A stretch of 5,901 bases of DNA from Candidatus Fonsibacter sp. (GTDB lineage: Bacteria; Pseudomonadota; Alphaproteobacteria; Pelagibacterales; Pelagibacteraceae), in the NCBI GenBank assembly GCA_009693745.1, contig SHWR01000060.1, positions 1 through 5,901 of the forward strand, read 5' to 3'. The notes beneath the pieces are model-generated. The model ran no database searches. It saw only the letters and a program-made list of their open reading frames with translations, and had not been told where the DNA came from. Of the stretch, positions 1 to 5,263 are shown one piece after another (the first letter of the stretch is position 1; every line of letters begins with the position of its first letter). The position numbers and the translations under genes were made by a program.

Positions 1-254
1 TTGAATTAATGATTAATGACAATAGAGATCCAAAAGTTATTGTTGAAGAAAAGGGGCTTATTCAAGAGAGTAATGTTGATGAATTAGAGAAAATTATTGA
101 GAAAGTATTAAAAGATAATTCTGACAAAGTTACTGAATATAAATCTGGCAAAGATAAATTATTTGGTTTTTTTGTAGGAACTGTAATTAAAGAGTCAAAA
201 GGCAAGGCTAATCCTGCGTTAGTTAATGATATTTTAAAGAAAAAACTTTCATAA
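1..254 (+). CDS. gatB: Asp/Glu-tRNA amidotransferase subunit B, C-terminal end (partial)
   Basis: This is the 3' end of gatB; the gene begins upstream of the window. The first complete codon is at base 3 and the stop is TAA at 252-254, giving about 83 visible residues. The Met at 9-11 is internal, because the reading frame is open to the window edge and the residues before it (Glu-Leu) fit the family. GatB with GatA and GatC converts misacylated Glu-tRNA(Gln) and/or Asp-tRNA(Asn) to Gln-tRNA(Gln)/Asn-tRNA(Asn) in the cytoplasm; GatB carries the kinase and tRNA-binding parts. What is seen here is the YqeY-like helical tail that contacts tRNA: the DPKVIVEEKGL segment, then the hallmark GKDKLFGFFVG, then GKANPALVNDILKKKL at the very end. 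This tail is highly characteristic, so the assignment is secure. The next gene starts one base after this stop, so gatB probably leads, or is part of, the operon that follows. Confidence 0.95.
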   Translation, partial: ELMINDNRDPKVIVEEKGLIQESNVDELEKIIEKVLKDNSDKVTEYKSGKDKLFGFFVGTVIKESKGKANPALVNDILKKKLS

Positions 255-255
255 A

Positions 256-915
256 GTGTTTAAGTCGATTAAAAATTCAGCTGCATTGAACCAGTATCTT
301 TTAAATATTGGTATCAATGAACACCCTTTGCAAAAAGAACTTCGAGAATACACAGAAAATAATCTTGGTAATGCAGCAACAATGCAGATCAGTCCGGATC
401 AAGGAGCCTTACTTCAGTTTATTATTAAAAGTTCAAATATTCAGAATTGTTTAGAAATTGGAACCTTCACAGGTTATAGCGCATTAACTATGGCTTTAGC
501 ACTCCCAGAGAATGGATCTATCGTTAGTTTAGATATTGATAAAAAAAATACTGATATTGCTAAGAAGTATTGGAGCAAACATAGCGTTAGTAAAAAAATT
601 GATTTTATTTTAGCACCAGCATTAGAAACAATGGAAGAATTTATTAATCAAGATAAAATTTTTGATTTAATTTTTATCGACGCAGATAAAAAAAATTATA
701 AAAATTATTTTTTAAAATCAGTCGAGCTTCTAGAAAAAGATGGAATTATTATTGTTGATAATACTCTTTGGAAAGGAAAAGTTGTTGACCAGAATATTAT
801 TGATGAACAGACAAATTCTATTAGAGAATTTAACAAATTTGTTAAAGACTTTAAAGGAACAGAAAATATGATATTACCTATAGCAGACGGCATGACTATT
901 TGCAGAAAGTTATAA
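256..915 (+). CDS. Class I SAM-dependent, cation-dependent O-methyltransferase (Methyltransf_3 family; YrrM/TrmR- or CCoAOMT-like)
   Basis: A 219-residue protein, the usual length for the Methyltransf_3 (caffeoyl-CoA O-methyltransferase-like) family. Visible motifs in order: the family segment MQISPDQGALLQF (43-55); the SAM-binding glycine motif LEIGTFTGYS (66-75); the acidic end of strand 2 in SLDID (91-95), expected to hold the ribose hydroxyls; IDADKKNY (141-148) and VDN (167-169), whose Asp142, Asp168 and Asn169 match the divalent-metal site of the family; and the C-terminal LPIADGMTICRK. The start is GTG at 256, one base after the gatB stop, with no good Shine-Dalgarno sequence; the N-terminus length fits. 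Members of this fold methylate catechols, CoA esters or, in Bacillus YrrM/TrmR, 5-hydroxyuridine at tRNA position 34. The substrate cannot be read from sequence alone, but the next gene one base downstream is trhO, which makes that hydroxyuridine, so a tRNA wobble methyltransferase role is my preferred inference. The family call is firm and the substrate is not. Confidence 0.9.
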   Translation: MFKSIKNSAALNQYLLNIGINEHPLQKELREYTENNLGNAATMQISPDQGALLQFIIKSSNIQNCLEIGTFTGYSALTMALALPENGSIVSLDIDKKNTDIAKKYWSKHSVSKKIDFILAPALETMEEFINQDKIFDLIFIDADKKNYKNYFLKSVELLEKDGIIIVDNTLWKGKVVDQNIIDEQTNSIREFNKFVKDFKGTENMILPIADGMTICRKL

Positions 916-916
916 A

Positions 917-1825
917 ATGTTAAAATTAATTAGTTTTTATAAATTTGTTAAAATTAAAAATCCTGCTGATAATAAATTTACTTTTAGAAAATTTCTTATT
1001 GATAATAAATTAAAAGGTAGCATTATTTTTTCTTTAGAAGGAATTAATGGCAGTGTGTCAGGAAAACAATCTAATGTTGATTTATTAACTAAATTCTTAA
1101 AAGAAAAATTTTCATTCAAAGTGTTCGACACTATTAACATTTGTGATGTTGATTTTGTTCCATTTAAAAGAGCAAAAATCAAAGTTAAAAATGAAGTAGT
1201 TCCATTAAATGAGTTGTTTAATGATGATAAATATAAATCCCAAAATAGAATTGAACCTAATGATTGGAATAAATTAATTTTATCAAATGATGTAACTGTT
1301 ATTGACGTCAGAAAATCTTTCGAAAATGATATTGGCACTTTCGAAAAGGCGATAAATCCAAAAATTAATGATTTTAGAAAATTTCCAGAATATTTTGAGA
1401 GACTTTCTGACGACAAAAATAAAAAAATTGCAATGTTTTGCACAGGGGGAATTCGTTGTGAAAAAGCTGCGAGCTATCTCTTTAAAAGAGGATTTAAGAA
1501 TGTTTATCAATTAAAAGGTGGAATTTTAAATTATCTAAACAACGTTCCCAAAAAAAATTCTTTATGGAAAGGTGAATGTTTCGTTTTTGATGAAAGAGTT
1601 ACTGTTGTTAATAATTCTAAAAAAGGCAATTATTTAATTTGTGCAGGTTGTAGAATGCCTATGAAAAAGAAAGATATAATCTCACCAAAATATGAAAAAG
1701 ATGTAAGCTGCCCAAATTGTTTTGATAAATTAACAGATAAACAAAAATTTAGTTTCAGAATGAGAGCTTCACAAAAGACAAGTGGCAAAATAAAATCAAA
1801 TTCATTACAAAGAGCTTCTGCATGA
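917..1825 (+). CDS. trhO: Rhodanese-related tRNA uridine(34) 5-hydroxylase
   Basis: A 302-residue protein of the YceA/UPF0176 family, now TrhO. The E. coli enzyme hydroxylates U34 of certain tRNAs to 5-hydroxyuridine in an oxygen-dependent way, the first step toward cmo5U or mo5U wobble bases. Seen in sequence: an N-terminal ferredoxin-like domain (about 1-95) with the family motif EGINGS (41-46); a rhodanese domain (about 120-215) with VIDVR (128-132) and the active-site loop CTGGIRC (Cys175 and Cys181) followed by EKAASYLFKRGF and VYQLKGGILNYL; the GECFVFDERV block (219-228); and a C-terminal four-cysteine cluster with CxxC pairs at Cys242/Cys245 and Cys265/Cys268, possibly a metal site. 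The ATG start is one base after the methyltransferase stop. The TGA stop overlaps the start of the peroxiredoxin gene by four bases (ATGA), suggesting translational coupling. All expected active-site residues are present. Confidence in the family is very high; modification activity is inferred from the family. Confidence 0.95.
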   Translation: MLKLISFYKFVKIKNPADNKFTFRKFLIDNKLKGSIIFSLEGINGSVSGKQSNVDLLTKFLKEKFSFKVFDTINICDVDFVPFKRAKIKVKNEVVPLNELFNDDKYKSQNRIEPNDWNKLILSNDVTVIDVRKSFENDIGTFEKAINPKINDFRKFPEYFERLSDDKNKKIAMFCTGGIRCEKAASYLFKRGFKNVYQLKGGILNYLNNVPKKNSLWKGECFVFDERVTVVNNSKKGNYLICAGCRMPMKKKDIISPKYEKDVSCPNCFDKLTDKQKFSFRMRASQKTSGKIKSNSLQRASA

Positions 1826-2301
1826 GTAAACAAATCCCAAATGTCAAATTTGTAATTCGTCCTGAAAAAGACTTTATTACAATTACTTCTGAAGAAATTT
1901 TTAAAAATAAAAATATAGTTTTATTTGCTCTACCAGGAGCTTTTACTCCTACTTGTAATGATTATCATCTTCCGGGTTATGAATTAAATTATGATGAATT
2001 AAAAAAATTAGGGATTGATGAAGTTTATTGTTTAAGCGCGAATGATCCATTTGTAATGAAAGCTTGGTCTAAAAATTTAGATCTTAAAAAAGTTAAAATG
2101 TTACCAGATGCTAATTTAGAGTTTACTAGAGCTATGGCAATGATCACAGACAGATCTGCTGCTGGCATGGGTCAGCGTTCAAAAAGATATTCGATCTATG
2201 TTAAAAATAAAATAATTGAAAAAATGTTTGTTGATGAAGATGGTAAGTTTGATGTAAGCGATTCAAATACCATGATTAATTTTTTAAAGTCACATAAATA
2301 A
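1822..2301 (+). CDS. Prx5/type II peroxiredoxin (thiol peroxidase)
   Basis: A 159-residue protein of the Prx5 (PrxII/AhpE-like) group that reduces hydrogen peroxide and organic hydroperoxides in the cytoplasm, normally using glutaredoxin or thioredoxin as reductant. The peroxidatic site is ALPGAFTPTC (36-45), with Cys45 as the peroxidatic cysteine and Thr42 as the usual active-site threonine. A second cysteine, Cys70, lies 25 residues later, immediately before LSANDPFVMKAW. That spacing matches the resolving cysteine of plant type II peroxiredoxins, so an intramolecular two-Cys cycle is plausible. The block GMGQRSKRYSIYV (115-127) supplies the conserved arginine region near the active site. 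There is no fused glutaredoxin domain, unlike some proteobacterial hybrids. The start ATG overlaps the trhO stop by four bases and the next gene begins directly after its stop, so it sits mid-operon. The family call is secure; the electron donor is unknown. Confidence 0.93.
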   Translation: MSKQIPNVKFVIRPEKDFITITSEEIFKNKNIVLFALPGAFTPTCNDYHLPGYELNYDELKKLGIDEVYCLSANDPFVMKAWSKNLDLKKVKMLPDANLEFTRAMAMITDRSAAGMGQRSKRYSIYVKNKIIEKMFVDEDGKFDVSDSNTMINFLKSHK

Positions 2302-2598
2302 ATGAAGAAGGGTTTTCGACCTGTTACACGAACTGCGAATCCAGAACCACAAGATAAAAATTCTATTTCTTGGATTATTTGGGCTGCTTGGGCAGATCGA
2401 ATTACTTTTGAAGATATTAAAGAAAGAACAGGAAGATCTGAATCTGAAGTTATAAAAATAATGAGAAAAAATTTAAGTGAAAGTTCCTTTAAATTATGGA
2501 GAAAAAGAACACATAATCAAAGTATCAAGCATCGAAAAAAATTTGAGAACTCTAGAAAACAACTAAATCAAAGAATTTACTTTTCTGATGATGATTAA
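2302..2598 (+). CDS. DUF2805 / TIGR03643 family small basic protein
   Basis: A 98-residue protein whose core (about 21-78) matches the family I recognise as TIGR03643/DUF2805: ISWIIWAAWADRITFEDI, then a SESEVIKIMRKNL helix, then SSFKLWRKR (61-69) and an H-x-KH-like basic stretch. The function of the family is not established. The core reads like a short helical, helix-turn-helix-like fold (TFEDIKERTGRSESEVIKIMR) followed by a strongly basic, tryptophan-containing end, so nucleic-acid binding is a reasonable guess but only that. From memory, relatives occur beside photolyase/cryptochrome genes in some marine bacteria; no such gene is visible here. The N-terminal 20 residues and the Lys/Arg-rich C-terminal tail ending in SDDD extend beyond the conserved core. 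The ATG follows the peroxiredoxin TAA with no gap, making this the last gene of the tight chain before the 54-bp gap to typA. Confidence 0.82.
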   Translation: MKKGFRPVTRTANPEPQDKNSISWIIWAAWADRITFEDIKERTGRSESEVIKIMRKNLSESSFKLWRKRTHNQSIKHRKKFENSRKQLNQRIYFSDDD

Positions 2599-2652
2599 AA
2601 TAACCATATTTTAGTTGAATAAATGCAATTCTAGTCTAGATAGTCACTCTTC
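2599..2652 (+). promoter_or_regulatory. Candidate typA promoter region with an 11-bp palindrome
   Basis: This 54-bp gap is the only non-coding spacer in the plus-strand run from 1 to 4473, so it is the natural place for a separate typA promoter. A possible -35 TTGAAT lies at 2615-2620 and a weak -10-like TAGATA at 2637-2642, with a 16-bp spacer. A perfect arm-T-arm palindrome TCTAGTCTAGA occupies 2630-2640 and overlaps the supposed -10. If this promoter is real, transcription would begin only a few bases before the ATG at 2653, giving a nearly leaderless mRNA. No Shine-Dalgarno sequence is seen before that ATG. The hexamer matches are imperfect and such sequences arise easily in AT-rich DNA. 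Confidence 0.3.
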
Positions 2653-4473
2653 ATGGCAATAGATATTAAAAAAATTCGTAACATTGCAATCATTGCGCAC
2701 GTCGATCACGGCAAAACAACACTTTTAGACAAGCTATTAAGAGTTTCTGGAACATTAAAAGCATCGGAAATGACCGAAGAGCGAATTATGGATTCTAATG
2801 AAATTGAAAAAGAAAGAGGCATTACAATTCTTGCAAAAAATACTTCTCTAACTTGGAATGGTCATCAAATAAATATTATTGACACTCCTGGTCACGCTGA
2901 CTTTGGCGGTGAAGTAGAGCGCGGTCTTTCCATGGTAGATTCTGTTCTACTTCTTGTAGATGCAGTAGATGGACCAATGCCACAAACTAGATTTGTAACA
3001 TCTAAAGCTTTAAAACTTGGACTTCGTCCAATTGTAGTAATTAATAAAGTAGATAGAGACGGAGCAAGACCTGATTGGGCTTTAGATCAAACTTTTGATT
3101 TATTTGATAAATTAGGAGCAACTTCTGAGCAATTAGATTTTCCAATTGTTTATACATCGGCAATTCAAGGATGGGCAGCAAAAGAACCAAAAAAAACTGA
3201 ACACAATATGAATGTATTATTTCAATGTATCATTGATAACGTTCCACATCCAAAAGTTGATCTTGAAGGACCTTTTAGAATGCAAGTTAGTTCTCTTGAT
3301 TACTCAAGTTATGTTGGTGTTATTGGCATTGGTAGAATTCAAAGAGGGACTATTAAAGTAAATGATAACGTTTCAATTATTAATAAAGAAGGAAAAATTA
3401 AGAACGGAAAAATTTTACAAATTTTAGGATTTTTAGGTTTAGCAAGAATTGAAAAACAAGAAGCATCAGCAGGAGAAATTATAATGTTTTCTGGAATTGA
3501 TGGAGTTAAAATTTCCGATACAGTTTGCGATCCAAGACAAGTAGAAGTGCTTCCCCCGCTTATTGTTGACGAGCCTACAATTAGTATGACTTTTCAAGTC
3601 AACACATCTCCATTTGCAGGTAAAGAAGGAAAATATGTTACAACAAGATATATTAAAGACAGATTAGACAAAGAACTTATTCATAACGTTGCACTTCGAG
3701 TTTCTGAAACTGAAAGCCCAGATAAATACAGAGTCTCAGGAAGAGGAGAATTGCATTTATCAATTTTAATCGAGAACATGAGAAGAGAGGGCTATGAACT
3801 TGCAATTTCAAGACCTGAAGTAATTATTAAAAAAGTAAATGGCCAAGATCAGGAACCATTTGAGGCTTTAACAATTGATATTGAAGAGCAACATCAAGGT
3901 AAAATTATGGAAAAACTTGGTGAAAGAAAAGGGGATTTAAAAAATATGATCTCCGATAGCAGAGGTAGAGTTCGATTAGATTATATTATTCCGACACGAG
4001 GTTTAATTGGCTTCCGTTCAGATTTTTTATCAACCACTTCTGGAACTGGATTAATGTATCATTCCTTTGATCATTACGGTTCTAAGATTAAACAAGCATT
4101 AGGAGAAAGAAATAATGGTGTTTTAATTTCAAAAGATCAAGGAAAAGCAGTTACTTATGCAATATTCCATCTTCAAGATCGAGGACGTTTCTTTATATCG
4201 CATGGAGACGAGGTTTACGCTGGACAAGTTATTGGAATACATAACAGGGACAACGATTTAGTAGTTAATCCATTAATTGGAAAAAAAGTATCAAATGTAA
4301 GATCAGTTACTGCTGATGAAGCTTTAGTTATTGTTCCTCCTATTAAAACAACTTTAGAATATTCACTTCAGTTTATTAATGATGATGAGCTTGTTGAGGT
4401 TACACCAAAATCTATTCGTATAAGAAAAAGATTCTTACTTGAACACGAACGTAAAAGAGCACAAAAGTTTTAA
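2653..4473 (+). CDS. typA: Translational GTPase TypA/BipA
   Basis: A 606-residue protein, full length for TypA/BipA. It is a ribosome-binding GTPase of the EF-G/LepA class that assists 50S assembly and growth under stress or low temperature. The G domain (about 1-200) shows every motif: G1 AHVDHGKT (15-22), G2 RGIT (55-58), G3 DTPGH (77-81), G4 NKVD (131-134) and the G5 region TSAIQGWA (168-175). The catalytic-type histidine of DTPGH is His81. A beta-barrel domain II follows (about 205-295), then EF-G-like domains III and V with VSGRGELHLSILIENMRREGYE, and the TypA-specific C-terminal domain, including PTRGLIGFRSDFL and the NDDELVEVTPKSIRIRKR end that distinguishes it from LepA and EF-G. The start at ATG 2653 fits the usual MxxIRNIAIIAHVDHGKT N-terminus. 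The gene ends 12 bp from a convergent gene. No anomaly is seen. Confidence 0.98.
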   Translation: MAIDIKKIRNIAIIAHVDHGKTTLLDKLLRVSGTLKASEMTEERIMDSNEIEKERGITILAKNTSLTWNGHQINIIDTPGHADFGGEVERGLSMVDSVLLLVDAVDGPMPQTRFVTSKALKLGLRPIVVINKVDRDGARPDWALDQTFDLFDKLGATSEQLDFPIVYTSAIQGWAAKEPKKTEHNMNVLFQCIIDNVPHPKVDLEGPFRMQVSSLDYSSYVGVIGIGRIQRGTIKVNDNVSIINKEGKIKNGKILQILGFLGLARIEKQEASAGEIIMFSGIDGVKISDTVCDPRQVEVLPPLIVDEPTISMTFQVNTSPFAGKEGKYVTTRYIKDRLDKELIHNVALRVSETESPDKYRVSGRGELHLSILIENMRREGYELAISRPEVIIKKVNGQDQEPFEALTIDIEEQHQGKIMEKLGERKGDLKNMISDSRGRVRLDYIIPTRGLIGFRSDFLSTTSGTGLMYHSFDHYGSKIKQALGERNNGVLISKDQGKAVTYAIFHLQDRGRFFISHGDEVYAGQVIGIHNRDNDLVVNPLIGKKVSNVRSVTADEALVIVPPIKTTLEYSLQFINDDELVEVTPKSIRIRKRFLLEHERKRAQKF

Positions 4474-4485
4474 ATAAAAGTAATA

Positions 4486-4809
4486 TTAAGCAGTTTTAAG
4501 AAATATAACTCCAAGAACTATCAAAGATACTCCAATCCATCTTAAAAGAATTGATGGGTCATTAAAAAATACAACTCCAATAATAAAAGTCCCAACAGCA
4601 CCAATTCCAGTCCATACAGCGTAAGCAGTTCCTATTGGTATACCTTTAAGAGATAACCATAATAAAATTCCACTTACTGCCATAGAGGCAATAGAAATTA
4701 TTGGTCCTAATATTTTAAAAGAAGGAGTTGCTGCTAATTTAAGTCCTAATGGCCAACCAATTTCAAAAAAACCTGCTGTAATAAGATAAATCCAATGAAT
4801 TGAATTCAC
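4486..4809 (-). CDS. Small multidrug resistance (SMR) family exporter, SugE/Gdx-like
   Basis: A 107-residue, four-helix inner-membrane protein of the SMR family, the typical family length. Dual-topology dimers of this family exchange protons for small cations; the Gdx (SugE) branch exports guanidinium and the Qac branch exports lipophilic cations. Seen here: helix 1 with the essential acidic residue Glu16 in FEIGWPLGLK (15-24); helix 2 with Ser46; helix 3 GTAYAVWTGIGAVGT (60-74) with Tyr63 and Trp66; and a helix 4 ending IGVSLIVLGVIFLK. The GTAYAVWTGIGAVG block and the Trp-x-x-GLK pattern after the glutamate favour Gdx over EmrE/Qac; Pro20 after Trp19 is a variation. The start codon is GTG (4809-4807), immediately preceded by an in-frame TAA, which fixes the start. 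It lies 11 bp downstream of the small exported-protein gene and probably shares its transcript. No guanidine riboswitch is visible upstream. The substrate is inferred from subfamily resemblance. Confidence 0.9.
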   Translation of the reverse strand: MNSIHWIYLITAGFFEIGWPLGLKLAATPSFKILGPIISIASMAVSGILLWLSLKGIPIGTAYAVWTGIGAVGTFIIGVVFFNDPSILLRWIGVSLIVLGVIFLKTA

Positions 4810-4820
4810 TTAAATTTTAA

Positions 4821-5063
4821 TTAAGCTGCTTTTTTCTTGGCCGCTGCTTTTGGTAATCTTCCGCCAGCTGTCACACATTCATCTAAAGTTTTGTATGCAG
4901 TAAATTCTTTTACTTTTTTATAAGATTTAGAACTTGGAGCATAACAGATCCCAGATTTTGACGATTTTCTAACATCAGAAGTAGTAGTTTTTTTTTCAGT
5001 TTGAGCAAATAATAAGCTTTGACTAAAAAATATTATGGAAAGTATGATTATAATTTTTTTCAT
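4821..5063 (-). CDS. Small exported two-cysteine protein with a Lys/Ala-rich tail, function unknown
   Basis: An 80-residue protein with a clear Sec signal peptide: MKK, a hydrophobic run (about residues 4-19), then LLFA followed by Gln21, a good signal peptidase I site. The mature part would be only about 60 residues and lysine-rich. Its core, SGICYAPSSKSYKKVKEFTAYKTLDECVTAGGRLPK (about 37-72), resembles a short module I have seen in many proteobacterial secreted proteins (SGICH-P-Y-x-FT-Y-x-ECL-GGRLPK). Cys40 and Cys63 bracket it and probably form a disulfide in the periplasm. The end, AAAKKKAA, is a histone-H1-like Lys/Ala tail. A nine-A run in the message (4996-4988) encodes the Glu-Lys-Lys just after the cleavage site. 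ATG at 5063 is the only sensible start because it gives the signal peptide. A weak TTGAAT (5100-5095) with TAATAA (5077-5072), 17 bp apart, could be its promoter. The function is not known to me. Confidence 0.8.
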   Translation of the reverse strand: MKKIIIILSIIFFSQSLLFAQTEKKTTTSDVRKSSKSGICYAPSSKSYKKVKEFTAYKTLDECVTAGGRLPKAAAKKKAA

Positions 5064-5121
5064 AAGCGTGGTTATTATTGATATTTAAATAATTATTCAA
5101 CTTTTTTCCTTATAGTTAAAC

Positions 5122-5149
5122 TTGTAATATAAAATTAATGGCTTAAATA
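5122..5149 (+). promoter_or_regulatory. Weak candidate promoter for tRNA-Ser
   Basis: The 101-bp region between the minus-strand exported-protein gene and the tRNA must contain outward-facing promoters in both directions. On the plus strand a TTGTAA (5122-5127) is followed 16 bp later by TAAATA (5144-5149), which would place a start about 8-10 bases before the tRNA 5' end. The matches to the consensus are partial, and AT-rich sequence offers other choices, such as TATAAA at 5128-5133. No operator or riboswitch fold is recognised in the rest of this intergenic region. Confidence 0.25.
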
Positions 5150-5164
5150 TTTGCCTTTAAGTGA

Positions 5165-5258
5165 GGAGAGGTGGCCGAGAGGCTGAAGGCGGCGGTTTGC
5201 TAAACCGTTATACGATTGAAAAGTCGTATCGGGGGTTCGAATCCCCCTCTCTCCGCCA
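5165..5258 (+). tRNA. tRNA-Ser, anticodon GCU, CCA encoded
   Basis: A complete class II (long variable arm) tRNA read by hand. The acceptor stem pairs GGAGAGG (5165-5171) with TCTCTCC (5248-5254), with one G-T pair at the base of the stem. The discriminator is G at 5255 and CCA is encoded at 5256-5258. The anticodon stem GCGGT/ACCGT (5192-5196 and 5204-5208) closes the loop TTGCTAA, with anticodon GCT at 5199-5201, decoding AGC and AGU. The variable arm is a hairpin with ATACGA pairing TCGTAT. The T arm is GGGGG-TTCGAAT-CCCCC (5231-5247). The D-arm region GGCCGAGAGGCTGAAGGC is typical of tRNA-Ser. Nothing looks damaged. Only five bases separate the CCA from the next start codon. Confidence 0.97.
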
Positions 5259-5263
5259 AAAAT

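Noticed and set aside
9..254. A separate small gene starting at ATG 9
   Set aside because: The frame is open to the window edge and the translation is the C-terminal tail of GatB, so the Met is internal.
937..1443. A 168-codon open frame on the minus strand opposite trhO
   Set aside because: It lies wholly antisense to a gene with clear family motifs, and its translation is a low-complexity Ser/Phe/Leu shadow of AT-rich codons. The other antisense frames at 705-893, 1283-1510 and 1630-1833 are dismissed for the same reason.
4474..4500. TAATATTA palindrome between typA and the SMR gene as a terminator
   Set aside because: It is a short, purely AT palindrome with no GC stem and no U-run; such sequences are expected by chance here.
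4810..4820. Possible guanidine riboswitch ahead of the SugE/Gdx-like gene
   Set aside because: Only 11 bp separate it from the upstream gene, and neither this gap nor the end of that gene shows paired hairpins or the conserved loops of guanidine riboswitches.
5165..5258. tRNA-Ser as an integration site for a mobile element
   Set aside because: There is no integrase, no duplicated tRNA 3' end and no composition change after it in the window.
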